A stretch of DNA of 64,000 bases from Echinococcus granulosus. Lineage: Eukaryota > Platyhelminthes > Cestoda > Cyclophyllidea > Taeniidae. Under the pieces are notes generated by a model, which ran no database searches, was not told the DNA's origin, and saw only the letters and a list, made by a program, of their open reading frames with translations. The position numbers and the translations under genes were made by a program. Positions 1 to 12,445 of the stretch are shown piece by piece (the stretch's first letter is position 1; each line of letters starts with the position of its first letter). Where the stretch lies: positions 1-64,000 of the forward strand of contig NW_020170538.1 in the NCBI RefSeq assembly GCF_000524195.1, written 5' to 3'.

Positions 1-189
1 CCATTTGAGTACAAGTTGCCTTTGATACGAACAAAATATGCCAGCCTAATACCACACTGCTGCCTCCAATGCGTCTGTCAAAAGTAGGCGATCGCTAGAG
101 AAGTTTGAAGGCACAGGAATGTATGTGGAATGGTGCTTTGTTATCGGTGCACAGCGAAGTAGAAGTGGGTACGAGGGTGGCTGCATTAG

Positions 190-2060
190 CAGCTCTCTTG
201 CCAAACCGTCAAGGTAATAACTGGATTACGGAGTACTGGAAAGGCTCACGCAGTGGCTGGTTTAATTCACTCTACTGCATCAGCTCTTGTTGCAGTATTG
301 TCTTATGCTACCTGTGCTGCTTTGACTACTCCCAAGCATGGTCGTCCCTTCGTATGCACACTTCCTGGACACTTCTTCCATTTATGCTGACACATCTGCT
401 GATAGTGCAGATGGCTGATCGGGTAGCAATAAAGTCGCAATAATATGCAAAGGCAGAATTAAATCACAGTGGAACTTCAAGGGTTCCCGAAGTGTTTGGT
501 CTACTGCTTCACAAGTCCATAGCATCATGTAATTGCGAGGCTATCCATTGGGGGAGTGCCATGATGGAAGGAATACGGAGGTTGAGGACGACGATGGGAG
601 CGCCCATGAGCCCCTAGTCTCTTCTCTTCCTTCCCTCCTCCCTTGCTTCTTGCTATCCTGTGGTGAAAAGAACATTGACTCCCCACTGGAAGCTTTTACG
701 GCTCGCGTATTCGATGTGGGTGCAGATGAGGATGCAGTTAGAGGCGCGGACCGGTTGCTCCATCACTCATGTCAATTGTGACATCACGTTGGGCTGGAAA
801 TCTGCTTCTTAAATCATGCTAATCAGTGATGGCGCGTAAGAGTGGAGGATCCTTTCTCCCTCCTTCCTGCAATGCCTCCACGTTTGGAGGAGTGGTGAGC
901 AGAATCACATCACATCACAGATTCGAAGCATTTCTGATCAACTCGTTCCTCTGCTGCTGCAACTCCTCCCACTGTCGCATAGCAAATCCGATGAGGAGCT
1001 TCTGCAGCATTGTGTCCGAGTCGACACTCATCGAGTGGACTGGCTCGTGTCACAGGAGGTTAATTGAAGCAAGGTAGGAAAGCAATGCGGATTGCAGAAG
1101 GGTGTTGCGTCATACCGTACCCCCCCCCCCCGATAGATTGATTCATATCTTTGCTTGATAATGGATGCACATAAACAATCGGAAGTTACTTCACGTTATT
1201 CCACCAGAAAACTGCACAAATGATTTAGTCACTTGATAACGCAATAAGTTACTTTCTCCCCCTCCCCTCCTCCTGCCTTTTCCCCCGTTCCTATCCCATC
1301 CCCTCCCCGAAGGTGTTATGACGCACTGACCGATGAGTAGCTCTATTTCCGAATTCACAGATGCATAAGCGGAATCGTCGTGAACATTGGGTATAATTGC
1401 CTTTTGATGCCATCCAACTGCGCGTCCATGTCGTCTCCAACTTGCTTCAATGCCACAAGGTAGTACGTCCTCGGACCGCGTCCAATTTGGGCACATCGTC
1501 GTTCTCGGCTATGCGTGAGTCTGGATCGCTCAATGCTGATCTCACCGCACTATTGAGTGAGCAGAGAGTGATTGGATTTCGAGTCAAGGCAAGTCGAGTC
1601 TTCGCAGACTGATGCCTTTCCTTCATCTCACTTTTAAGCTTTGGTCAATTTTTTTCATCTGAATGGGAGTCTTTTTTGAAGGCGAGGAAGAAGAAGAAGT
1701 GGAGAAAGGGCTGTTGGCTATGTCATCTCATGGTGCTGCCCCCATGTTAGCCCCCATCCTCCGTGCAAGATTATAAATGCATGGAAGGGAAGAGGTGGGA
1801 AACATCACACCTTGAAACGGTTTCAATCCATGCACCGAATTCGTGGAACCAAACGAATGCAAAATGAGAAGTTCATTTCACACCATCTGTCCGCCCTTCC
1901 AGATGAACTGGTCACGCATGTCTGTCAACTGCCTACAAGTCAATCAGTCAGTAGGTCTCCAAGTCCTGACTGTGATCACCAACTACGGTTTGACCTTGTT
2001 GGTTAGCTGTGCAAGTAACAACAGCGACAACAATAATAACAACAAGGAGCTCAAAGTAGA
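190..2060 (+). repeat. Arm A of a diverged inverted duplication (exon-like blocks of an unrecognised gene)
   Basis: This stretch contains at least six blocks that recur, inverted and in the same order, at 9390-12445. The blocks lie at about 200-500, 565-625, 710-740, 860-1085, 1405-1610 and 1790-1990. A 19-base stretch at 430-448 is identical to the reverse complement of 12153-12171, and 18 bases at 1791-1808 are also identical. The block at 1405-1610 is open in a frame that the other arm shares, with a common core reading LNADLT followed by LLSE. The block at 1800-1990 is likewise open in both arms and shares HHLSALPD. Sequence between blocks is not alignable by eye, as expected for exons separated by drifting introns. 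I do not recognise the protein; leucine-rich helices suggest a HEAT/ARM-like solenoid, but that is a guess. The arm starts near the window edge and may continue upstream. Confidence 0.75.
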
Positions 2061-2754
2061 GGTTATCAAACAATCTCCAGATCATATGACCTCGCTTGTG
2101 TGGTGCCATGCTTACACCCATTGTTCCCGCTCAATTCAATTCACGCGTGGATTTACGTTGTAACGTAAGTGGAGGGTGAAAGCGCCGTTTGAACCTCCTC
2201 ACAAAACCGATCTCTTCAACTTTGTCCCCATAATATCGCTTAACTCTCCACTTCCATCCATTAACGCACTTTTTGGCCTTTGAATAATATCTACCTTTAT
2301 TGTCAGACCTTTTTCGAATCCAACTATGCTAAACGTTTACGGGAGCCATTTTAAAAGGTAATAATGAGGGTAGAAAGGGTGACCATAATTGCCCAGGCCC
2401 TGAGATTGGTCTAATTAGAGAGGGATTTGCTGTGCCCAATTCATTTGCTTCTCCTCTCTGGCCGAGAGGCTAGCAGCTGCGCTTCGTGTCCACGTGACGT
2501 CAGTACGGAGGCTGTCTTACTCTCTTCCCCTTTCATGACCGCAAATGAGGGAAATAACGCGTTCGGTACCGGGTTCCGTCCTCGGGGTATATCGACCACC
2601 AATAGGGTCAACCGTTTTATGGTTATGCTGGGGGCCGGTTGAACTATCGTTCAAATCTTAAAACAAGGTCATTGCTCTTAGTCGAAGAGCTATTTTACAT
2701 CTGACTGATCGTTTTCCACTCGGTCAAGCTGTTAGCAATACGATTTTCTGCGGC

Positions 2755-2796
2755 GTCACACATATGTGACAAATCGATTTGTCACGTATATGTGAC
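2755..2796. repeat. 42-bp near-perfect palindrome
   Basis: The central 20 bases, 2766-2785, are a perfect palindrome (GTGACAAATCGATTTGTCAC). The 11-base flanks on each side pair with two mismatches, so the whole element reads almost the same on both strands. It contains four GTGAC/GTCAC half-sites at regular spacing. It could be a binding site for a dimeric regulator or the core of a mobile-element terminus; the sequence does not decide. Confidence 0.8.
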
Positions 2797-3481
2797 GATG
2801 GTAGCGAGAGTGTTAAGACAATGTCAACTTTGTATCATGTTAAGTAAATTATCGCCCTTAAACGAAAAACGTTATTTTCAACTTAGCCGGTGTTAAGATG
2901 GTGCCAATTTCGTAGCCGGTTAAACAAGTGTTCACAATCTACTTGTCTTTGTTTGCGTTTTTTCGGAGTTTAATAACAAATGTGACTCCACGAAAACGTG
3001 AAAGGCACTAATTGTCGGTGTGGTGTTTAAACAACATCGCTGCGTGACTCCCCCCCCCCCCCGGCCATTTCAGTAAGAGAAAAGTTTATTTTATAAATAA
3101 AAATGAACCAGTCTGTTGGCTTTATCTGTTTTTGGAAATTGAGCGTGCTTGACACTCCGTTTTCCTTCTCCCTGTCCAAAGTTAGGAACTACTTGAGGGG
3201 ATTTAAGGCTGGGAAAGTTATTCATGCCTTGGATGGTGGTATCCATGTGCCCTTGTTTTTCCGGTGGGGGTAGCAACCTTTGCAACAAGTGAAGTCATTG
3301 TGAGAGCCTTTCTTATGAGCTCAGTCCGATTAAATCAAGAAGGACGTCACCCCAGACTTTGTTATTGTCGCTGCGTTGGGCTTATACTGTTGGAAATAAC
3401 CTTCTTTTCTTAAGGAAAAGGGTTCAACATATCTTCTCTTTATCTGACTAATCTGCCCTAGGTGAATTGTAAGATTACAAG

Positions 3482-3607
3482 TGGCAATCAAAAAAGCGGA
3501 ACCTGTGGTGCACCCCTTTGGACATGGACGCCATGAAGTGTGAATTGCACAGTGCGCCGAACGCTCATTATGAACTACTCAATTTCCTCTTTGATTATGT
3601 GCAGCAG
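3482..3607 (+). CDS. Candidate isolated coding exon
   Basis: An open frame crosses this stretch and ends exactly at a CAG followed by GTAATT, a good splice donor. The predicted peptide contains NAHYELLNFLFDYVQQ, an amphipathic helix of a type seen in RhoGAP-like and other helical domains. No neighbouring exon was found, no start codon is convincing, and I cannot assign a family. It may be a chance frame. Confidence 0.22.
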
Positions 3608-4070
3608 GTAATTGTTTGCTTATTCTGGTGCTTCACTTTGTCACACAGACAAAACTCACTGTGTCAGCAGAGAAGGTGGATGTTCGCCGTGGTCTCATTA
3701 TGCAAAAAAAAATTAATTCACCCTTTAGTATATCATAGCAAAGTGGGAGGGCAATTGATGATCTAGGCTAGCTCAAGGTCATCTGCAACGTTGTAAGAAG
3801 AGGTGAGGTGAAAAACAGCCCATAGGCTAGCCCGCAAGGCCTTCAGATTTGTTTTACCGCATTTCAGTCGATAGTCCGAAGTTCAGCTGGGCCAAATAAA
3901 GCCTTTCACTTCGCCGCCAAATCATTCATACCTCTCATGTTGCCTTGCTACACTACAATTCAGTGCTGTGAAGTGTAAAAATCAACTTTCCGTTGGCTGC
4001 ATCTGATGGATGACCTTAAGCTCTGCAGTGTGTTGGCAGCAGCAGTTGCTAGGCTTGTGCACAGTGCCAC

Positions 4071-4110
4071 CACCTGATTGGTTGGTGGATGACCAATCAG
4101 CGCCGTCGCC
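4071..4110. promoter_or_regulatory. Inverted CCAAT-box pair, possible promoter
   Basis: ATTGG and CCAAT occur facing each other within about 25 bases (GATTGGTTGG then GACCAATCAG). The same arrangement lies about 70-90 bases before the ASPSCR1 start codon. A short ATG frame at 4202-4219 followed by GTAATT lies about 100 bases downstream and could be a first exon. Confidence 0.35.
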
Positions 4111-6070
4111 TATTTTTTACGGTTACTGCTAGCCGCCTTGCAGAGGGAGAGCGCGACTGACAAGCCCCTACAGTTTGTGCGAATCTAGTCCCAACAAGTA
4201 GATGGACTGCCTGGCAATGGTAATTGTGTTTTGCGGTGTGTTCGCCTGTTTGCTTTTTACAAACAAAAAGCGGTTTTCCTTTTTTCCCCTAAAAAACTTC
4301 TGCAAAGGGTGTGACAGGGCGTCTCAATTTCCAAGTGTTATTTTAGCTGAGTTCTCTTTTGCTACCTGGTCTTCACATTTTTGTAGCTAAAGCATAAAAA
4401 TAAATGCATTAAGGGTAACCTTACCAAAATTAGATTGTGAAATTGAATTTGCAGAGTGTTAACCTTCCTTAATTTGGCAAGTGTGTCTTTGCAGCAGAAT
4501 TCCTCACTGGGTTGGCGTCAAGTGCACAAATATGCGGCATCAGTTTAGCGTGAAGTTGTTTTATACACTTTTAGGTAAAGTTTATCAAAGATTGAGACAA
4601 GTAACATAGAGCGTGACTTTTCCGGGTTAGATGTGGGTTTCAGTGCTAGGCATAAAATTACGAGAGTGTCCTGACCATCACGGCACAGTCACAATTTTTC
4701 ACCGCGACAGTTTAAACCCGGATATTGAAGGCCATTGTTGGGTCCGTGGGCCGCCAAAATTCTTCTCCGGGGGTGTCATGCGTCCTGGAAACGCCTTTGA
4801 ACTCCTCTGAGAGGGCGCCACGATATTAAAGCTACTTGAAAACCCCAGTGACCTTTCTGAAAGTCTTATCAGTTTAGCCGGAGGTGGACGCCAACTTCAG
4901 TGTTGACGTATTGAACCTTATTTTTAAGTAGATAATATGTTTGAGCCAGAATCAAAAGGGTTCTACTACCTCTTCCCTTGTTAGGATATCACTTATGTTT
5001 GGATCTCCTTCCTTCTTCCAGCAAAACACTTATTTTTGTAAGTAGTATAATCAACTTAAGTTTCGAAAATGAAATTCCCCTTTTCACATTCTATTGAAGG
5101 TTTCACAAAGCAGTTTGCCCCATTTATGCTTAATTTTGAGGTGGGGTCAACTGGTTATTCCCTTTCTTCATCCTTTTCCAGGTGAAGTACGCGCATTCGC
5201 CTGACTGAACCATCTCTGGCGGTATGCGCTGAGGCTCACCTCCCTGCGTTAGTCATTGGTCCACCAACGGAATGACTCATCCAGGGTCTCTTGTGACTGT
5301 ACCCACTCATTCACAGTGTGATGCCACACACCGTCACCCCGCCTATCCTCCCCTATGGCTAAATTTCGGGGACAGGCTTTAAATCGACGACATGTGGTGG
5401 TTCCTCTTCTCCTATCCCATGGTTTGGCCTCTTTATTGGCTTCCAGGGTCCCTCCACATGCCACCATCCAGGCTGCTTGTCAGTGGAGAATCTGCGAGCC
5501 CTTTTTGTGTGTCTCGAGGCGCACTTGATGGTGGTGATTCCACGATAGAAATTTTTCCATAAATACAATATTCCGTAATCCAAAACCGAAATCAATAGAA
5601 AACATCCAGAAACGGAAGCATTACTAGATCTTAACCTTTGATCAATTTTATTGGAGGAAATTAAATAATTACACGGTTACCATGGTGACAACGTGCACAG
5701 CTTGGCTTAAACAACGATGACACCGGGGGGAGCAAACTCCAAGGCAAAAAAGGCGATGAGAGTAAAGCATTCACATGAGAATCTGTTACTGTGATGTGAT
5801 CCTTACCAAAGTTCCCTTCCCTATTTAAGAATAATTTTATGCGTGGGAGAAAAGGCAGCGAAACCTATGCTCGTGACACCCAGCAAAACGCCCTGCCTTT
5901 TATTTGGTACCGAAAACAGGCAGGCAGATTAATCGACAAGGCCGCAGGCGGTGAATTGCACACATGCACGCACACATTTGTATGCGTTCACCCAGTTACT
6001 ACACGCAGCGCGACAACAACAACGAAGACGACTAGGCACGGCCTGGCGCTGACCTTACCTCCGCCCCACT

Positions 6071-6152
6071 CTCATTGGTTCGTGCCTCAGGCCTTCACAT
6101 GATCTTCTGATTGGTTGGTATTCTGGTGTTATAGCGGCAATCTGATTGGCCC
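6071..6152. promoter_or_regulatory. Cluster of ATTGG boxes, possible promoter
   Basis: Three ATTGG motifs (CTCATTGGTT, TGATTGGTTGG and TGATTGGCCC) lie within about 80 bases and could bind an NF-Y-type factor. No downstream gene could be assigned. Confidence 0.3.
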
Positions 6153-7073
6153 ATTCGGTCTGCGCCTTGTTCAACCTCCGTTTGCATATGCTTATCGCGC
6201 GTGATGTGGTTGTTTCTTCCTCTCTCTCCACTCTTGTAAATACGCAAATGTCCGATGCTTATTAGCTCTCAAAATGAGCGCTTTGTAAAAGTTGACGGAT
6301 GCCAGATTTGTTAGTTTGCCTCGTTGAGGCTCTCGGTGATGAAGTCGTTCACCCATTCAGTATTTCATCTGAGTAGGTTTTAAGCTCGGGTATTTTATGG
6401 CTGCAAATACTGCGTCATATTCACACTCTGTTCAGGAAATGGTTGCCTTGGTGGTTTAGTAATCTAGTCAGTTTTGAGAGTGAAGAGCCTTGCTGTGTCG
6501 ACGACCGCGATGGTGCTTTAATTCCGAAACCCGGATTCACTGCTTTCCCGCATTTTTGTTGTATCTGCGTGGGTATGCAATTTCCTTAGTACTTATACAC
6601 AAAGGGACGTTTAGACAGATTTTCTTCTTACTTATGCCAAATTTAAGGCTACTCCAATGTGAAATATGAGTGGGTCTTCGCTTCGGCGAGATTTACACAC
6701 TCAAAGTGTTATTGCCGTCTTCGTGACTACCCTACGCATCACTCAAAGAGTAATTCTGAGGTAGAGATCAATGCAGTGTATGGGGCCCGCGCTGATGGGC
6801 CTATAGCACCCAACCAGAACGCGGAACGTTAAAGACAGTCGGACATTCATTGTTCACCAAGCTAGCCCCCATCTTGCCCCACCTATTAATAATTTATTTA
6901 ACAGTTAAATCCTAGTGTGTACCCGATCCAACACCGGAAAGGGAAATGCACGATTTTGGTAACTCCAACCAAGCCACGAAAACAGTTTTTCACACTCCAG
7001 CGTTCCGTAGATTGTACCACTGCGGCTAGCCAATCACTGATTCGAACACAGACAGACATTCACCCATATGCCT

Positions 7074-7125
7074 GTTGATTGGTCAACATTCATTGTTGAG
7101 GGCATGGGCCAATCAACGTCGCAAT
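7074..7125. promoter_or_regulatory. Inverted CCAAT-box pair, possible promoter
   Basis: GATTGGTC and GGCCAATC face each other about 30 bases apart. A splice-donor-like ATTCAGTAAGT follows at 7211-7221, so this may be a promoter plus non-coding first exon of an unidentified transcript. Confidence 0.35.
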
Positions 7126-9309
7126 TTGGGCCATGAAGCAGTTTTGCCACCTCGCTGGAGGGAGCTGCCGTTCTACTGTGTGTGTATGTGCTTTCAGTGA
7201 CGAGAGTTCATTCAGTAAGTTGGCTGTAAAATCAATAGTATCGATTTTTCTCTCAGTAGTGCGACGGTAGTACTGCTATAAGCGCCACTAAAGGCGGACT
7301 TGTCGTCGAATTGCCGGTTTTTTACCTTTTTGATTATTTATTCGGTTTAAAAATGGAGGAAAGGAAAAATAAGTCCTTTTTCGTCAACGGCTAATGCTCC
7401 TTTTAAAATAAGTCTTCTCCGTATTTGTTCGTGTGGTGAGATTAATCACGTGACCGCGAATGCACCCTAATTATGCTCTTTTTCCAATATATATGTCTAT
7501 TTTTCGCCTTCTTTCTGGCAACCTTGAAGAGAGTTAACAGGATTGCATGTGGTGGTCACTTTCAGTCCCAGGAACTATTCCCAAGGCCTGCTGGGGTTTA
7601 GCCCTAACTCAGTGAAGGTGTGCGTGAAAAATTAAGGGGAATAGCTTCACTAATAATTGCTAACGCGCCCAGTAATTAATTTTACGCTTTTAGTTGAAAA
7701 AGAAATATCAGGTTAGGAGGGAATTTTTTGTTTAAGTGATGAGGAAGTTCTGCGTGCTGAGTCACTGCTAGTTTACCAATCTGGTTTTTGAAAGCAGCAC
7801 TTTTCCCCCGTCGACGGGAGTAATCAAACCTTGAAGTTAATTTTCTCCTGGATTTGGAAAAAATATTCATTTCTATGAAGTTAAACCATTGGCTTCACAT
7901 TTTGATATAGTCCCGACAAATTTACCGTACTTTTTTGGCTTTTTTTGTAGAAACTTGTTGGTGCAAAGACTTTTTCGCTTGGATTCCTACACAACCGCAT
8001 AAAGGCAAGGCGAATGGGGAAAAACGTTCACAAATTTCCTTTAGGACCAGTAAAAGCGGAAAGAGGGGGTGTATACATGGGGCGTATCTTGGTGTGTCCC
8101 GCGGCAACCTGCGCCTGTCAAGTTTAATTTAATGGTTGTCATTTCAATGCGGGGTGAAAGGTCCATATCTCTTAAGCGCCAGTTGCCTGGACCTTGCAGG
8201 AGTGTCCATACGTGGAGTCGAGTGGTCCAGAAGTAGTCAAACAGCAGCTACCACTCTGAAAGCGATTTACAAAAAGAGCGTCAGTGTTAGATTAATTCAA
8301 AAGACCCTCAAGTTCAGTCAGATGGCTCCCAGATGCCTGTTCAAGTAACTAACAGTGAAAGAATACCTTAAGCACCCGGACCTGTGCCTCGGATACTTAA
8401 TCCGTAAGTAAGGCGTGAAAAGGGTGTAAAAAGGGAGCAAAACTTTTTGAACTAGACAGGATTACAAAAGACCAGCGGTTCACTTAAAGCCGATGTCGAA
8501 AACCCACCGAGTGCTTGTCGTAGAAGATGAGCGCACAATAGGGTCACTGACTTCCAGGTAGCCAGAAGTGGTCGACCTGGATCTGAGCGTAGCCGTTGAA
8601 GAGAAGGCCTTTCAAGATAAAGTGTCGCGAAAAGTGATAATGAAAATCCAGTTTTCAAGTCCCGCGCCAAAAAGAACGCCTCCAGCTAGGGCGCGACGCC
8701 TGTGGATAAACATTCACCTAATGGATGGGCGGGAAGTTGGTACAAGTTCGTGATCAACTACATAGAGCATTCTAGAAGGTAATGGCAGGTTCTTCCGACT
8801 AACTGCTAATTACCTTCTTGGCGCGCTTTCAAGGTATAAAATCGCCCGCTAGGTAGGCGGGTCGCACCCTCCAAGAATTTGCGTACCAACCCCGCTCGGC
8901 CTCACCAATTGTTACGCTCTAGTGCGTTGTACTTTCTCCGCGGATCGTGGGAAGAAATACCCTTTTAAAACTGGCATAAGTTTTATCAAAAGCTTTAAAG
9001 GAAAGGCATTTAAGTGGCAATGAATCGAACATTTTTTTATAAAAATAAGAATACGATATTTCGAGGATAATTTGCACAAAACTGCGGCTTAAAAATACAG
9101 GAGGTTTAGAGGCTGAACTCGCATAATCACGGTGACATGGATAGATCATTTGACAAGCAGCCAGAGATAAAATTGGTGGTGATAGCGACTTTGTGAGCAG
9201 GCTCTGAAGGAACTTTCACCCTTCATTCACAACGCAGTGTAAACCCGCGCGTAAATTGATTTGAGGAGGTGATATGTGTGATCATGGCACACAATTGTGG
9301 TTACATGAT

Positions 9310-12300
9310 TTGAAGGTCATTTAATAACCCCTGTTATCGTCGCTGTTCTTGTTATTGCTTCCACGTCCAACGGCCAACTTACAATGTCCAGTTGTATCTG
9401 ATTGTGGTCCGGACTGAGTGACTTGTAGGTAGTTGAAAGGCTTGCCTGACCAGTTTGTCTGGAAGGGCGGACAGATGATGTAAAGTGGACCCTTCGTTTT
9501 GTATTCGTTTGTTTCCAAGATTCCAGTGCATAGAGTTGAACCGTTTCAAAGCGTGATGTTTCCCACCTCTCCTCCATACATTCATAATCTCGCATTAAGG
9601 TTGAGGGCCACAATGGTGGTACCACGGCGAGATCTAGCCAGGATCTCTTACCAATTCCGCTCGCTGTTCCTCCTCATCTTACTCTCATTCTTCTTCCTCC
9701 TTAAGGAATGCTAACATTTAGCTGAAACAGTTGACCAGTTTTCAAAATTGGAGTGCAGGATAGGCATCTGTCTGTGGAGACTTGACGCGACGCGTCACGA
9801 GACAGGGGCACAAAGTGATTTGTAGCATCTACTCATGGCTCACTCAGCAGCACGGTGAGATCAGCATTGAGCGCTCCCGATTTATGCATAATGGAAGACA
9901 ACTTGCCAAAATTGGACATGATTCGGGGATGTACCATCTCGTGGCATTGCAAGAAGCTGGGAACGATGCCGGCGTGCAGTTGGGTAGCATTAAAAGGAAA
10001 TTATATTCATACTGTGTACATGCAACCTTTCAAGGCTTCTGTGAATTCAGAAATAAAACTACTTATCGACTAGTGAGTATCAAAACACCTTAGAGGGGTG
10101 CGGGGGGTGGGACAGGGGAAAGAGAAAGGGAGGAAGAGAACGGCTTATTGCCTTATCATGCAACCAAATCATTTGTGATGTTTTCCAGTGCAATGACTTG
10201 ACGGAACTTCCTATTGTTCAAACGCATCCATCTGTCAGGCAAAGATGTAAATCAGGCCATGGGTAAGGCACAGTATGCCTGGGTATGGTAAAACGCGTTG
10301 AGGTGGGATGGGACACTCTAGTGTACTCCACATTGCATTCCTTCCACCTCGAACTGCGTCAAGTGTTGCTTTGATTAGCTTCATGTCACACGAGCCCGTC
10401 CACTCGATGAACGTCAGCTCGAACAGAATGCTGCATGAATGCCTCATCAGAATTGTTACGCGACACTTGGAGAAGCTACATCAGCAAAACGTGTTGACCT
10501 GAAATACATTAAAGGTGTGAAGTGATGTGATTCTGTTTATGACTCCCTCAAAAGTGGAGGCATTTCGTGAGGGGGAGGGAAGATCTTTCGCCTCTGATCA
10601 AAATAATTCGAGAGTTTAGGTGTCCAGATCAACTTGCATCTCCATCGTCATCTGCGTCTGCCCCTACACACACATCAGAATGGCAAGTGTCAGAACCTTA
10701 CAGTTGAATAGGTGGCACATATCATGCAATACATGATTGATAATTAGCTTTGACTATTGTCAATCCGTTGTTGGCGTTATACTCGTTATTCTCCCTCACC
10801 TTATGCCTCCTCGTTCTCATTCACGTTATGCAAGTTCTTCGGTTCACGTACCTCTAGATTGTTTGCTGACTGATTGAGGTTGACATCCGGTGACCATGTC
10901 GTATGCGAGAAGAACAAATATGACATTGCTTATTCTCAAAAGACAATCCATTCACTGCCTCACGGGTCCTAGGCATGCACTACTGTGGTGCGCTGCAGAC
11001 CCAATTCTTCGGTGCCAAACCGTTCCCACCTTGGAGCTCCCAACACATCCATGGCTAAGATCAACCCACTGGGCTAAACACGAAGGTGTGCGATAGAGCA
11101 TACAGGTGTGGAAGTAAGCGGAAGTAGTTAACTAGTGCGATAAAAGGCCCTTTCACTCACATGACAATATAAAGCAACACCCCATACCTCACTTTTGCAT
11201 GTCAAAGAGCTAAGCCGTGGCAAGATTTGGCCTTTGATTAGGTTGAGAGTTAGGGAGGAGGGGAGGAAAAGATGAACGATGGAATGGTGGAAGGAAAATA
11301 ATTGTTAGCTCATCCACATAGTCGGCCTCATCCTCCGTAGTCACCACTTTCGTGATAATTCTCCAACAAATGACTGCCGCCTCGTCTGGGCATTTACTGT
11401 ACACAACAGTTTGGTCACATGCATATGTATAGTAGCAGACCAGACAGTTGGAATATCCAAGTAGAGTTAATTAAGTCTGTTTGTAGGATCCTACCTTTGC
11501 TAGCAAACCTACCCATGCAAGTGGAACTCGCATCCAACTTGCATCTCGATAGTAAAGACTTACAGGTTGGTAGGACGAGGTGCATTCCAAACGCCAGTCA
11601 AGTTCTTCAACACCTCCACCATTTGTTTGCGTTATTTATAAACAACTTGACGAACTTAATTGAAGTGGCTACTAAAAAACCTCCCCATGACATCCAACCA
11701 CGCAGCCCACCGCCATCGTCTGCCCACTCGTTATGAAAGGTGACACTGACTCGAGTGATGACACCACCCTCTGCCCCTGGTCCTGCCTTTTGTTTTCATG
11801 TGGGCAAAAACCTCATCTCGCGTCTTTCCTTTGGGCTTTTTCTAAAGTAATGTATGCTCCAAAGTGGATGAGTAGATGGGTGAGCAAGAATTCCTCCCTC
11901 CCGACAGGCACAATTCATCCAATGGGAGCAACAGCGACGACATACGAGGTGATTGACTATCGCGTTTGTTGGCGGATACGTGGACGAGACCCATTTTGTA
12001 GGGGCCACTTAGAACTGCCTGGGATAATGTTCTCTCTAGTTAGTCCGACGCGCCCTATAAAAAAACCAGCTGAGACAAAACTGCATTGGATAAGCTGCAC
12101 TGCGAGTCTCTGGAATTCCCTTAAAGTACCGTGCTAATTCGATTCCTCCATCGCATATTATTGCGACTTTAGTACTCCTCTGCGCTACCACAAGATGCGC
12201 CATCATTAAGGAAGGAAGTGTCTTCGTAGCTACTGAATGTAGGCATGGTGGCCGATGGATCGCATCCCTCTCGTAGACGACCCCATTTGAGAGTAGTCGG

Positions 12301-12445
12301 AGGGTACATAGGTAGTGCAATGCAGTAGTTCAACAAAAGCGGATTCAGTTTGATGATTTGAGCAGGAGAATAATAGCCGAAAATGATGCACCCTGTAAAA
12401 AAACCTCAGTGCTTCTATCCAGAGTTTCACGATTCTAGAGACCAA
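9310..12445 (-). repeat. Arm B of the inverted duplication, probably a pseudogene copy
   Basis: Read on the minus strand, this region repeats the blocks of arm A in the same order: 12445-12110, about 11340-11260, 10660-10630, 10590-10340, 9995-9785 and 9600-9390. It is longer than arm A because about 0.7-1.4 kb of unmatched DNA separates the first two and the next blocks. In the block at 10340-10590 the frame that is open in arm A is broken by two in-frame stop codons, which suggests this copy is no longer functional. The block at 9785-9995 stays open with the same reading frame as arm A up to LLSE. Identity in the best blocks is roughly 75-85 percent by eye. Minus-strand sequence at 12446-13775 may be a continuation whose partner would lie before the window start. 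Confidence 0.7.

Larger units (their letters stand above)
2164..9309. other. Spacer between the inverted arms; no recognisable gene
   Basis: About 7 kb lies between the two inverted arms. Open frames here are short and unrelated to any family I know. It contains a 42-bp palindrome, homopolymer C tracts at 1120-1131 (just inside arm A) and 3050-3062, three CCAAT/ATTGG clusters and one isolated exon-like frame ending at 3607. Sequence near 4202 (a short ATG frame running into GTAATT) and at 7205-7222 (ATTCA followed by GTAAGT) could be first exons of unknown transcripts. Confidence 0.5.
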
